Below, one piece after another: positions 24,607 through 34,233 of a DNA stretch of 64,000 nt (positions within the stretch are counted from its first letter, which is position 1; each line of letters starts with the position of its first letter). Source of the stretch: Hoyosella subflava DQS3-9A1 (GTDB lineage: Bacteria; Actinomycetota; Actinomycetes; Mycobacteriales; Mycobacteriaceae). The position numbers were made by a program, and so were the translations under genes. The notes under the pieces are model-generated. The model was not told the origin of the DNA and searched no databases. It saw only the letters and a list, made by a program, of their open reading frames with translations. Location: NCBI RefSeq assembly GCF_000214175.1, contig NC_015564.1:62001-126000 (forward strand), read 5' to 3'.

Positions 24607-25743
24607 TCAGTTCTCCGGGTCTTCGGGAGCATCAGGAGCCGGGGCGTCACCGGGCGGCTGCCCGTTGATCGTGAACTCTCCGCGCACCGAACCAGCGATC
24701 GTCGCGAACCCAGCACCTTCGGTTTGCGCGCCGACCGCGCAATTCACCAAACGACTCCCCGCAAGCCAGCTCGAGAGCGTGCGCGTATCCCAGAATGCGG
24801 TGAGGCCGAGCTCCTCGAGCCGTTCGGGGCCCCCCAAGAATTCTGCGCTCAGCTGGCGGCACCGCTCATCAAGGAATCGGTCCTGATCGTCAGGCGAGGG
24901 ATAGCCCTCCCCGAACTCGTCAACCAGGTTGACAATTCCGACGACCTCGAACGCGTGGGGATCCTCGCACGGAACGGGGTCCGTGGGGATGTCATGGTTG
25001 ATCCCGATACACTCGCCCGGCTCCCAGGTCACGGACTGATCTTGGTCAGCAGCATGGCCTCGAACCGGGAAAACTTCTCCAGTGGTACCCACGTTCTGCA
25101 GACCGCACCGGATCGTTCGCTCGCCTGCGTTCCAGCCCGCTTCCCCCGGATTGATCAGGTTAACGCTGAACTTGCCGCGAGGGTCAAACCGAGCTCCGAG
25201 ATAGTCCGAGACGGCCGGTTCACATACCTGGGCGCGAAGTTCCGCGAAGCGAAGTTCAGAAGGGAACTCGGCTTCCGCGCCGAACTCACCGCCCGGGAAG
25301 TGCGCTAGGTCCATTACGGACGCGACCTCGAAGCGGTGCTCCTCCGAACACTCAACGAGCGAAAGGTCACCGGCGTCGCCCGCCTCCCAGAACAAGCAGT
25401 CGCCTGCCTCCGCGGACGCGAACGCTTCACCCGCTACTGCACCAGTTTCGGGCGCGGCGACAGTTGTCAGTGAGGGTTCGTCCTCCTGCTCACCAAAATC
25501 TTGGGTGAGGACAAAACTCGTCACTCCGCCGGCTACCAGGATTAGTAAGACGACGAGCGCGGCGATCCGAAGGCCTTTGCGCGGCCGTTTGGGCGCGGTC
25601 GTCGCGGTGCTGTCTGTCGGCGCGCTGTTCACACCTTCTCCAGGCTCCTCGGAGCCGGGCGCAGCAGCCGAATCTAATGGCTGATCGGCGGCGGCATCGT
25701 CACCGCTGCTCGGTTCGTCACGCTCATCGTGTTCGTTCGTCAT
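24607..25743 (-). CDS. septum formation family membrane protein (Rv3835-like)
   Basis: The 378-aa protein has an acidic cytosolic N-terminus (1-52), one membrane helix (about 57-80) and an extracytoplasmic part with two related modules. Each has a paired-Cys strand: GDCLFW with VECSEEHRFEV, and GECIGI with VPCEDPHAFEVVG. This is the septum-formation domain of actinobacteria. The tail (GQPPGDAPAPDAPEDPEN) is Pro/Asp-rich. The location next to the zincin gene matches Rv3835-Rv3836. A role at the division septum is inferred from the family name only. Confidence 0.85.
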   Translation of the reverse strand: MTNEHDERDEPSSGDDAAADQPLDSAAAPGSEEPGEGVNSAPTDSTATTAPKRPRKGLRIAALVVLLILVAGGVTSFVLTQDFGEQEDEPSLTTVAAPETGAVAGEAFASAEAGDCLFWEAGDAGDLSLVECSEEHRFEVASVMDLAHFPGGEFGAEAEFPSELRFAELRAQVCEPAVSDYLGARFDPRGKFSVNLINPGEAGWNAGERTIRCGLQNVGTTGEVFPVRGHAADQDQSVTWEPGECIGINHDIPTDPVPCEDPHAFEVVGIVNLVDEFGEGYPSPDDQDRFLDERCRQLSAEFLGGPERLEELGLTAFWDTRTLSSWLAGSRLVNCAVGAQTEGAGFATIAGSVRGEFTINGQPPGDAPAPDAPEDPEN

Positions 25744-25805
25744 CGGCCTCTATGATGCACGCATTTCGCCGGGGGGACGAGTGGGCTCCCGGAATTCGCC
25801 CCCGG

Positions 25806-25811
25806 TACGGT
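25806..25811 (+). promoter_or_regulatory. putative -10 box (TACGGT) of leaderless ankyrin gene
   Basis: TACGGT ends 6 nt before ATG 25818 and no Shine-Dalgarno is visible. Confidence 0.5.
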
Positions 25812-25817
25812 CGAAGA

Positions 25818-26237
25818 ATGAGCGACGCCGAGACGGACGATGCCGAACTCGCCGAGTTCGCGGGACGCCTCTTCGACATGGCACGCAGGGGTGATGTACG
25901 AGCGCTGGCCGCATACTTGGACGCCGGAGTGCCAGCGAATCTGTCCAACGGGAAGGGGGACACTTTGCTGATGCTTGCGGCATACCACGGGCATGCGGAG
26001 GTCGTCACGCTACTCGTCGAGCGGGGTGCCGATGTGGATCAGCAAAATGATCGCGGCCAGACACCACTTGCGGGCGCAGTATTCAAGGGCGAGGACGAGA
26101 TTGTCGCGACGCTCGTGCGCGCGGGTGCGGACCCCTACACGGGCGTGCCACCGGCTATCGCCGCAGCGACGATGTTCGGGCGCGAAGACTATGTGCGGCT
26201 GCTGGAGTCGGCGCCCGTAACTGGCCCAGGCGAGTAA
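25818..26237 (+). CDS. ankyrin-repeat protein
   Basis: This 139-aa cytosolic protein has three to four ankyrin repeats. Visible units include GDVRALAAYLDAGVPANL, GDTLLMLAAYHGHAEVVTLL with VERGADVDQQNDRGQTPL, and DEIVATLVRAGADPYTG. Short stand-alone ankyrin proteins beside serS are common in this order. A protein-binding role is all the sequence supports. The ATG at 25818 is preferred over the longer frame from 25677, which would overlap the divergent septum gene. Confidence 0.88.
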   Translation: MSDAETDDAELAEFAGRLFDMARRGDVRALAAYLDAGVPANLSNGKGDTLLMLAAYHGHAEVVTLLVERGADVDQQNDRGQTPLAGAVFKGEDEIVATLVRAGADPYTGVPPAIAAATMFGREDYVRLLESAPVTGPGE

Positions 26238-26267
26238 CACGATAAGACAGTTGCCAGCCCCGCGCAG

Positions 26268-26273
26268 TAGTGT
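26268..26273 (+). promoter_or_regulatory. putative -10 box (TAGTGT) of leaderless serS
   Basis: TAGTGT ends 8 nt before GTG 26282, with no Shine-Dalgarno. It supports the GTG as start. Confidence 0.4.
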
Positions 26274-26281
26274 GTTCAGCT

Positions 26282-27541
26282 GTGATCGACCTTAAGTTCC
26301 TCCGTGAGGATCCAGAAGCGGTCCGCGCCTCACAACGCGCCCGTGGTGAAGACGCCGGTCTAGTGGATACGCTGTTGCAGGCGGACACAGAACGCCGTTC
26401 GGCTGTAGCGTCCGCGGACAACTTGCGGGCTGAACACAAGGCACTCGGAAGGCGCATCGGCAAAGCGTCGCCTGAAGACCGCGCGGAATTGCTCGACGGC
26501 GCCGCCAAACTCGCACAGCGGGTTAAAGATGCGGAAGCCGATGAGAGCGCGGCTAACGACCGTATGCAGCAGGCGCACCGCGCGATCTCCAATATCGTGC
26601 ATCCAGACGTTCCCGTCGGAGGCGAAGCGGACTTCGCGGTGCTCGAGACTGTGGGAGAGCCGCGATCGATCGAAAACCCGAAGGACCATCTCGAGCTCGG
26701 AGAATCGCTGGGTCTGCTCGATATGGAACGCGGCGCAAAGGTCTCAGGTGCTCGCTTCTACTTCCTCACGGGGTACGGCGCTCTGCTTCAGCTCGGTTTG
26801 CTGCAGCTTGCTATCCAGAAGGCAGTCGCCGCGGGCTTCACCCCGATGATCCCGCCAGTGTTGGTGCGTCCAGAAATCATGTCTGGTACAGGTTTCCTCG
26901 GCGCGCATGCTGCCGAGGTTTATCATCTCGCGGATGATGACCTGTACCTGGTCGGGACGTCTGAGGTACCGATAGCGGGGTATCACTCGGGTGAGATTCT
27001 TGACCTCAGCGCAGGGCCGCGGCGTTACGCTGGGTGGTCGTCGTGCTTCCGGCGGGAAGCTGGCAGCTACGGCAAGGACACGCGCGGAATTATCCGTGTC
27101 CATCAGTTCGACAAAGTCGAAATGTTCTCGTACTGCCGGCCAGACGAGGCCACCGCTGAGCACAACCGGCTCCTCGGGTGGGAGAAGGACATGCTCTCGG
27201 CGATCGAAGTTCCCTATCGGATCATTGATGTCGCATCTGGCGATCTCGGCTCGTCGGCTGTGCGCAAGTTCGATTGTGAAGCCTGGATCCCCACCCAGCA
27301 GACCTATCGGGAATTGACGTCGACATCGAACTGCACGACGTTCCAGGCCCGCCGCCTTGGCATCAGGTACCGAGATGAGAACGGCAAACCGCAGATGGCC
27401 GCAACCCTCAATGGCACGCTGGCGACCACACGCTGGATCGTCGCGCTGCTCGAGAACCATCAGCAGGCAGACGGCAGCGTCCGGGTGCCAGCTGCGCTCG
27501 TCCCGTTCGTGGGCACTGAACTGCTGACGCCGAACAACTAG
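26282..27541 (+). CDS. serS: seryl-tRNA synthetase
   Basis: The 419-aa class II synthetase charges tRNA-Ser. The N-terminal coiled-coil arm spans about 30-100. The catalytic core has motif 2 in [19 protein letters not shown] and RVHQFDKVE, and motif 3 in [36 protein letters not shown] is the serine-binding region. The length equals that of M. tuberculosis SerS. I chose GTG 26282 ([10 protein letters not shown]) over upstream codons because conservation starts there. The convergent thioesterase gene shares the stop region with a 4-nt overlap. Confidence 0.97.
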   Translation: MIDLKFLREDPEAVRASQRARGEDAGLVDTLLQADTERRSAVASADNLRAEHKALGRRIGKASPEDRAELLDGAAKLAQRVKDAEADESAANDRMQQAHRAISNIVHPDVPVGGEADFAVLETVGEPRSIENPKDHLELGESLGLLDMERGAKVSGARFYFLTGYGALLQLGLLQLAIQKAVAAGFTPMIPPVLVRPEIMSGTGFLGAHAAEVYHLADDDLYLVGTSEVPIAGYHSGEILDLSAGPRRYAGWSSCFRREAGSYGKDTRGIIRVHQFDKVEMFSYCRPDEATAEHNRLLGWEKDMLSAIEVPYRIIDVASGDLGSSAVRKFDCEAWIPTQQTYRELTSTSNCTTFQARRLGIRYRDENGKPQMAATLNGTLATTRWIVALLENHQQADGSVRVPAALVPFVGTELLTPNN

Positions 27542-28053
27542 GAAGATTCCGGCCGGAGGATCATGCAGCGGGCGGTAGCGCTCGCAAGCAGGCGGTCGTC
27601 GCTGTCGCGGATCTCAGCGCGCGCGGTCGCGGTCGTCCGCCCGCTGTGCTCGGCGTAGCCGGTCGCTCTGATCGTGCCGGTCTCTTCAGTCACTGGCCTG
27701 AGAAACCGGATGTTGAGATCGAGCGTCGTATAACCGACGGATGCCGGGAGCGTGGTGCTCACCGCGAACCCCATCGCGGAATCAGCAATCGCTGTAACGG
27801 CACCGCCGTGCACGGAACCAACTGCGTTGTAGAGAAACTCCGCCGGTTCCAGCTCGATTGTGGCTGAGCCCTCCTTCGCCTCCGTCACTCGAAAGCCAAG
27901 GGTGTGTGCGATAGGGGAGTGCTCTAGTTCGCCGGAGGCAAGCGCGCGGAGGAACTCGAGACCGCTCAATTCGAAGTGCTTTCCGCGCACCGCCATCGGA
28001 TCCACCCAGGAGTACTGGCGCTCGCGTCGTTTTGAAGACCCATTGGATGCCAT
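27538..28053 (-). CDS. PaaI-type hotdog thioesterase
   Basis: The product is about 171 aa with a single hotdog domain. The active-site segment is [23 protein letters not shown] (the HGG motif after the catalytic Asn/Asp position), followed by [14 protein letters not shown] and the strand [19 protein letters not shown]. Family members hydrolyse acyl- or aryl-CoA thioesters in the cytosol. The start could be ATG 28053 or one of two upstream ATGs. Its neighbours handle acyl groups, so a fatty acyl-CoA substrate is possible but unproven. Confidence 0.83.
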   Translation of the reverse strand: MASNGSSKRRERQYSWVDPMAVRGKHFELSGLEFLRALASGELEHSPIAHTLGFRVTEAKEGSATIELEPAEFLYNAVGSVHGGAVTAIADSAMGFAVSTTLPASVGYTTLDLNIRFLRPVTEETGTIRATGYAEHSGRTTATARAEIRDSDDRLLASATARCMILRPESS

Positions 28054-28129
28054 AGCCTGCATTCTCCCCGAAGCGGCTGAGGTCGCGTCCCGCCCCCGAA
28101 TCCCGAAGGACAATGTCCGGATTACCCGC

Positions 28130-28135
28130 TAGGCT
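28130..28135 (+). promoter_or_regulatory. putative -10 box (TAGGCT) of leaderless acyltransferase gene
   Basis: TAGGCT ends 7 nt before GTG 28143 with no Shine-Dalgarno. Confidence 0.45.
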
Positions 28136-28142
28136 AGGGCGC

Positions 28143-28907
28143 GTGGAACCTGTCTACGGCCCTGTCGTTGCCATTGCAAAAGTTCTTTTCCGCGCCCAGG
28201 GACTCCAATTCTCCATCAAGGGAGAAGAGAACATGCCCCGGAAGGGCGGCGCGGTGATCGCCGTGAACCACACCGGCTATCTGGATTTCTTGTATGCGGG
28301 CAAAGCGATGGTTCCCGCAAAGCGTTACATCCGGTACATGGCCAAGCAGGAAGTGTTCGACCATCGCATCACTGGCCCAATCATGCGTTCCCTCAAGCAT
28401 ATTCCGGTCGATCGGGTAGCCGGCTCAGGTGCCTACGAGGCGGCAGTTCAGGCGCTGCGCGACGGCGAACTCGTGGGCGTGTACCCCGAGGCGACAATCA
28501 GCCGCAGTTTCGAGCTGAAAGAGTTCAAATCTGGCGCCGCGCGTATGGCGATCGAAGCCAACGTCCCGATCATCCCGATCGTTGTCTGGGGTGCGCAGCG
28601 TGTGTGGACCAAGGGCCACCCCAAGCGGCTGGGCCGAACGAACACGCCCATCTCCGTATCCGTCGGCGCACCGATCGCCCCGTTCGAGCCTGCCGCCGAA
28701 CTCACAGCGAAGGTGAAGGGCGTCATGCAAGAAATGCTGCTGAAGGTTCAGGATGAGTATGGCCCGCACCCCCAGGGCGAGTACTGGGTCCCGCGGCGAC
28801 TCGGGGGCAGTGCCCCAACGCTGGAGGAAGCAACCGAATTGGATCGTCGGGACACGGAGGCGCGCATAGCGGCCAGAAAGGCCAGAGAACAAGCAGGGCC
28901 TCAATGA
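28143..28907 (+). CDS. 1-acyl-sn-glycerol-3-phosphate acyltransferase (PlsC family), copy 1
   Basis: The 254-aa PlsC-family enzyme carries the catalytic NHTGYLD (NHxxxxD) and the YPEATISRSFELKEFKSG substrate-binding motif. It has little hydrophobic sequence before the active site, so it is peripheral or monotopic. The likely reaction is acylation of lysophosphatidate or a related glycolipid. The GTG start matches the mycobacterial protein start (MEPVYGPV). It overlaps copy 2 by 4 nt. The tandem pair matches M. tuberculosis Rv3816c-Rv3815c. Confidence 0.9.
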   Translation: MEPVYGPVVAIAKVLFRAQGLQFSIKGEENMPRKGGAVIAVNHTGYLDFLYAGKAMVPAKRYIRYMAKQEVFDHRITGPIMRSLKHIPVDRVAGSGAYEAAVQALRDGELVGVYPEATISRSFELKEFKSGAARMAIEANVPIIPIVVWGAQRVWTKGHPKRLGRTNTPISVSVGAPIAPFEPAAELTAKVKGVMQEMLLKVQDEYGPHPQGEYWVPRRLGGSAPTLEEATELDRRDTEARIAARKAREQAGPQ

Positions 28908-29695
28908 TCCGTAGCGCGCGAGAGACAGTCGCCAGCTCAATTGCTGTGCTGGCATACGGATTCTTCGTGTTGCTCGCCTACATCATTCGGGCCTACCAGG
29001 GAGCCCAGCTCACCGTGGTAGGTGCGGAGAACGTTCCACGCCAGGGTGGCGCTGTCTACGCGATCAACCACACCGGTTACATGGATCCAATGTATGCAGG
29101 GTTCGGGCCGCTTCGCGTTCGCCGGGCAGTCCGCTATATGGCCAAGGACGAGTTGTGGCGAAACCCCTTATCGCGAACGATCGTCACACTCACGCGTACG
29201 ATCCCCGTGGATCGGGAAGCCGGTGCAGCCTCCTACCAGGCAGCGGTCGCAGCACTCCGTGAAGGTGCCCTTCTGGGAGTGTTTCCGGAAGCAACCATCA
29301 GCCGCAGCTTTGAACTCAAGGAGTTCAAAAGTGGCGTCGCCCGGATGGCGATTGACGCGGACGTGCCGATCATCCCGGCTGTGCTGTGGGGCAGCCAACG
29401 GATAGCGACCAAAGGCAAACCGAAAAATCTGCACCGTTCGCGGACACCGCTGCGCCTACACATCGGCGAGCCGATACTCCCGACGCAACCACTCGACGAG
29501 CTCGTGCTGTCAGTGAGGTCGAGTATGCAGCAGCTGCTCGAGCACGCTCAGCAGCAGTACGGTGCCCATCCGTCAGGTGCGTGGTGGGTTCCGCAGCGCC
29601 TTGGTGGTGGCGCCCCGACTCTCAATGAGGCAACCCTCTTGGATAACGAGGAAATTGCTGAGCGGCGCGCCCGGAAGCGGAACCGGGACGCCTGA
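28904..29695 (+). CDS. 1-acyl-sn-glycerol-3-phosphate acyltransferase (PlsC family), copy 2
   Basis: This 263-aa paralogue of the preceding gene keeps the same motifs: NHTGYMD and FPEATISRSFELKEFKSG. It differs in having an N-terminal hydrophobic helix (SSIAVLAYGFFVLLAYII, about 11-28) that can anchor it in the membrane. The ATGA overlap shows translational coupling with copy 1. Both end in a similar RRLGGxAPTL-(E/N)-EAT module, a sign of tandem duplication. Different acyl or acceptor preference is a reasonable guess. Confidence 0.9.
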   Translation: MIRSARETVASSIAVLAYGFFVLLAYIIRAYQGAQLTVVGAENVPRQGGAVYAINHTGYMDPMYAGFGPLRVRRAVRYMAKDELWRNPLSRTIVTLTRTIPVDREAGAASYQAAVAALREGALLGVFPEATISRSFELKEFKSGVARMAIDADVPIIPAVLWGSQRIATKGKPKNLHRSRTPLRLHIGEPILPTQPLDELVLSVRSSMQQLLEHAQQQYGAHPSGAWWVPQRLGGGAPTLNEATLLDNEEIAERRARKRNRDA

Positions 29696-29732
29696 GTAAA
29701 CGCGGGATTGGATCGCGGGGCAGGATAGTAGG

Positions 29733-30572
29733 GTGACTTCGCTACCTCACCGGCCATCCGAGCCGCCACGGCTCATCGGCTCAGATGTCGACGGAACCCT
29801 CATCGATGATCAAGACCGCATCACTGACCGCACACGGAGAGTCATCTCCGCGGCCGTCGCCGACGGTGCCCAATTTGTGCTCGCCACTGGACGTCCCCCG
29901 AGGTGGCTGAAGCCGATCATCGAGCAACTTGGCTATGCGCCGCTCGCGGTCTGCGCGAACGGTGCGGTGGTGTACGACAGTTCGGCGGACCAGATATTAA
30001 CGGCGAGCACGCTACCAGTGGAAACGCTGGAATGGCTGGCAGATTGCGCCCTGACAGCCATCCCGGGTTGCGGTCTCGCGGCCGAACGGGTGGGGCGCAG
30101 CGCCCATGACGCGGCGTCGCCGCAATTCGTCAGCGCACCCGGCTACGAGCACGCGTGGCTGAACCCGGACAACGTGGAGTTGTCCGCAACTGAAGTGCTG
30201 TCCGCACCTGCGATCAAGCTACTCGTGCGTAAAGCTGGTGCAGCGAGCGCTGATCTTCGAGCCGCACTCCTGCCCCTCGTAGGGGATCGCGCACACATCA
30301 CTTTCTCTACGAATCACGGATTGATCGAGCTCTCCGCGCCCGGCGTCACCAAAGCATCGGGACTCTCATGGGCTGCGGAGCGCCTCGGCAGAACCCCCGC
30401 CGAAACCGTCACTTTCGGTGACATGCCAAACGATGTACCCATGCTGGCATGGGCGAAGCATGGTGTTGCGATGGGTAACGCGCACCGCGACGCGGTCATC
30501 GCAGCGAACGAGATCACGAAGACCAACAATGACGACGGCGTTGCCCATGTCCTCGAACACTGGTGGGGATGA
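29733..30572 (+). CDS. HAD-superfamily Cof-type phosphatase
   Basis: The 279-aa HAD hydrolase has motif I SDVDGTLIDD (nucleophile Asp about 16), motif II LATGRP, motif III Lys in KASGLSWAAERLG and motif IV TFGDMPNDVPML. The cap inserted between motifs II and III is of the Cof/type IIB kind, which act on sugar phosphates or phosphorylated cofactors. It follows the acyltransferases by 37 bp on the same strand, as in the M. tuberculosis Rv3813c region, and ends at a strong terminator. Confidence 0.9.
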   Translation: MTSLPHRPSEPPRLIGSDVDGTLIDDQDRITDRTRRVISAAVADGAQFVLATGRPPRWLKPIIEQLGYAPLAVCANGAVVYDSSADQILTASTLPVETLEWLADCALTAIPGCGLAAERVGRSAHDAASPQFVSAPGYEHAWLNPDNVELSATEVLSAPAIKLLVRKAGAASADLRAALLPLVGDRAHITFSTNHGLIELSAPGVTKASGLSWAAERLGRTPAETVTFGDMPNDVPMLAWAKHGVAMGNAHRDAVIAANEITKTNNDDGVAHVLEHWWG

Positions 30573-30584
30573 CCCCGAAACGCA

Positions 30585-30618
30585 AAGGGTGGCCTGCGTT
30601 GAAACGCGGGCCACCCTT
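30585..30618. terminator. strong convergent hairpin terminator
   Basis: AAGGGTGGCC (30585-30594) and GGCCACCCTT (30609-30618) are perfect complements. An inner GCGTT/AACGC pair extends the stem. The hairpin separates the convergent HAD and amidase genes. Confidence 0.85.
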
Positions 30619-30630
30619 GTGTTCAGCGGA

Positions 30631-32694
30631 TCATCCCTCGGCGGGAGCTGCCTCCGCGCTGAGGTGAGCGTCGACCGTGCCGGTCGTACCGTCGAAGACG
30701 AGGTATCCGTTCTGGAAGTTCGTCCGAACTCCCTCAGGCACAGTGAACTCCTCGGTGATCGGCAGGCCGAGATCGGACTGCTCTGCACCTAACGCGGCCC
30801 ATTTCTCACCGATGGCGCCCCAAACAGCACGTGCACCGGTTTCTTCGGACCAGTAGATCGTTCCGTTCTCGAACTTGGCATTCCTGACGTCGCCGGAGGC
30901 ATCGCTGATGCCTTCAACGACAGTGCCTAGGAGGCCCTCAGCGCCGCCAAGGGTGTACCAGCGGCGGGCAATTTCTTCCCCGACCTGATCGCTAGCGTCG
31001 GTGCGAAGCTGAGCGAGCAGCCGTGGCAGCTGGTTGTCGATCGCGCTAAGCAGGTCGCTGGAACTCCATCCCGAGTTCCCCCGCACCGGAGGCGTCACTG
31101 AGCCTTCACCGGGGGGAGGGGTTGACGGTGGCGTCGTTGGAGGAGTCGTCGGCGGAGTTGTGGGTGGGTTGTCGCCCCCACCGCCGTTGCTTGGTGGCGG
31201 AGTGCCACCCGAAGCTGACTGCTGATATTCGGCAGCAATGTTCCGAATGGTTGCCATCTGCTGGTACCCGAGATTGCCTGGGCACTCGGTGTAACCGACG
31301 TCACGGTGCGCGAAGATATTCGGCAGACGGACGCTCTGGCCCTGCGGAATCCATGTAAACGAGGTGCCCTCAGAGTAGTGGAGCGAGTTGCCGGTGGCAC
31401 TGAGGTTCTCGAGTGCGAGGCGCCAGCCCGCGAGCTTGCCGATCGCCTCGACCTGAGCACGTGGCGGCGTCACGTTGCTGTAGTGCCCGATCATCGAATA
31501 CCCGGCAGTGTTGACGTTGAAGCCGCCGGTGTGAGCGCCTTGTAGATCCCGTTCCATTCCGCCGAAACGGCCCTCGAAAATGCGGCCGTACTTGTCAACC
31601 AGGGCGTGGTAACCGACATCGCACCAGCCGAGTGTTTGCGCGTGGTACGCGTAGATGCCGCGGACGATCTGCGCCGACTGCTCCTGCGTGTAGTTGTTGT
31701 TGCCGGCCGTGTGGTGCACGACAACGGCTCCAAGGCCACCGTTGACCCGGGGCTGGTTACAGCGGATGCCTTCGTTGGCGCCCCACTGAGCTCGGCTGAT
31801 CACCGTTGGTTTCGTCGGCACCCCCGCGATGTCAACTGGATCAGAGACGTCCGATGGTGCATCGGCGATCGGGGCGCGACTCGGGCGAACGAGAATCGCG
31901 GTGAGGTTCTCAGCAGTGCCGGACCGCTCAGGTGCGGGTGGCTGTGCGATCAGGGGCCGAGAGATGTCGCCTGGTTCGCCGGGCGCCTCTTCGGGCGCCT
32001 CATCTGTAGGTGCCTCGGCTGGCACCTCGTCGGCAGGTGCTTCGGCTGGTGCACCTTCGGGCGCCTCGTCCGCGGCGGCCCCGTCGTTCGGTGCGGCGTC
32101 TTCGGGTGCGATCGGTTCGCTAGGTTCGGTGTCACCACTCAGCACGGGGTTGACCTTGCCGCCAATGCTGATCTGGACCCGGTTGGTGTCACCAACGAAG
32201 ACGACCTCGCTTGCGGTCCGGCCTTCCTCGATTTCGTTGACGTAGCTGGATGCGTCGATCGGCTCGACCTCGAACCAGTCGGTCCAGGTTTCGTCTTCGA
32301 GTTGCGCACGAACCCAGGCCTCCGGGTCGCCTTCACCCTCCCAGGTCAGGCCGAACATGTTGAATGGGGTGTCCTGGCTGATCTCGCGGACGACGGGTTC
32401 ATCTCCGTCGTCAGAGATGTGCCCGGGCGCCCCTCCGATGCCCGTGATGGCGGAGGTTGTGCCTGGGTTGATTGGCACTTCTTCGATCGACGTGGGCTCG
32501 TGGTCGGTTTCTTCTGCAGCGTTGATCACGCCGGGACTGTTGCTTGTGAATCCGATTCCCGCTAGCGAGCCAGCAGCAGCGACACCGGCGGCAACACTCA
32601 GCGACAGCAATCGTTTCGGGTGGTGTTTCGGCAACGCAGTGACTCCCTTGATCTGCGGTCTGGTCGCTCTTGCGTGACGTCGATTTCGGCCCAT
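30631..32694 (-). CDS. secreted N-acetylmuramoyl-L-alanine amidase with LGFP repeats
   Basis: The product is about 687 aa and is exported. A signal peptide (RLLSLSVAAGVAAAGSLAG) precedes an acidic, Ala/Pro/Glu-rich stretch. The Amidase_2 domain starts at VISRAQWGANEGIRCNQ and has zinc ligands in VVVHHTAGN, AHTGGFN and IFAHRDVGYTECPGN. A PTTPP repeat linker leads to two to three LGFP repeats (LGGAEGLLGTVV, LGAEQSDLGLPI) that bind cell-wall glycans. It is equivalent to M. tuberculosis Rv3811 by position, although longer. The start may be ATG 32694 or TTG 32724. It is divergent from glf. Confidence 0.88.
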   Translation of the reverse strand: MGRNRRHARATRPQIKGVTALPKHHPKRLLSLSVAAGVAAAGSLAGIGFTSNSPGVINAAEETDHEPTSIEEVPINPGTTSAITGIGGAPGHISDDGDEPVVREISQDTPFNMFGLTWEGEGDPEAWVRAQLEDETWTDWFEVEPIDASSYVNEIEEGRTASEVVFVGDTNRVQISIGGKVNPVLSGDTEPSEPIAPEDAAPNDGAAADEAPEGAPAEAPADEVPAEAPTDEAPEEAPGEPGDISRPLIAQPPAPERSGTAENLTAILVRPSRAPIADAPSDVSDPVDIAGVPTKPTVISRAQWGANEGIRCNQPRVNGGLGAVVVHHTAGNNNYTQEQSAQIVRGIYAYHAQTLGWCDVGYHALVDKYGRIFEGRFGGMERDLQGAHTGGFNVNTAGYSMIGHYSNVTPPRAQVEAIGKLAGWRLALENLSATGNSLHYSEGTSFTWIPQGQSVRLPNIFAHRDVGYTECPGNLGYQQMATIRNIAAEYQQSASGGTPPPSNGGGGDNPPTTPPTTPPTTPPSTPPPGEGSVTPPVRGNSGWSSSDLLSAIDNQLPRLLAQLRTDASDQVGEEIARRWYTLGGAEGLLGTVVEGISDASGDVRNAKFENGTIYWSEETGARAVWGAIGEKWAALGAEQSDLGLPITEEFTVPEGVRTNFQNGYLVFDGTTGTVDAHLSAEAAPAEG

Positions 32695-34181
<1,487 letters not shown>

Positions 34182-34233
34182 ACGTCGGCGGGGGGCCGTT
34201 CGACCGACGAATATCACCAGAAAGGCGCATGCA

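Noticed and set aside
24286-25308. 340-codon plus-strand frame opposite the septum-formation gene
   Set aside because: The minus-strand gene has a membrane helix, paired-Cys modules and synteny; the plus frame has no recognisable features.
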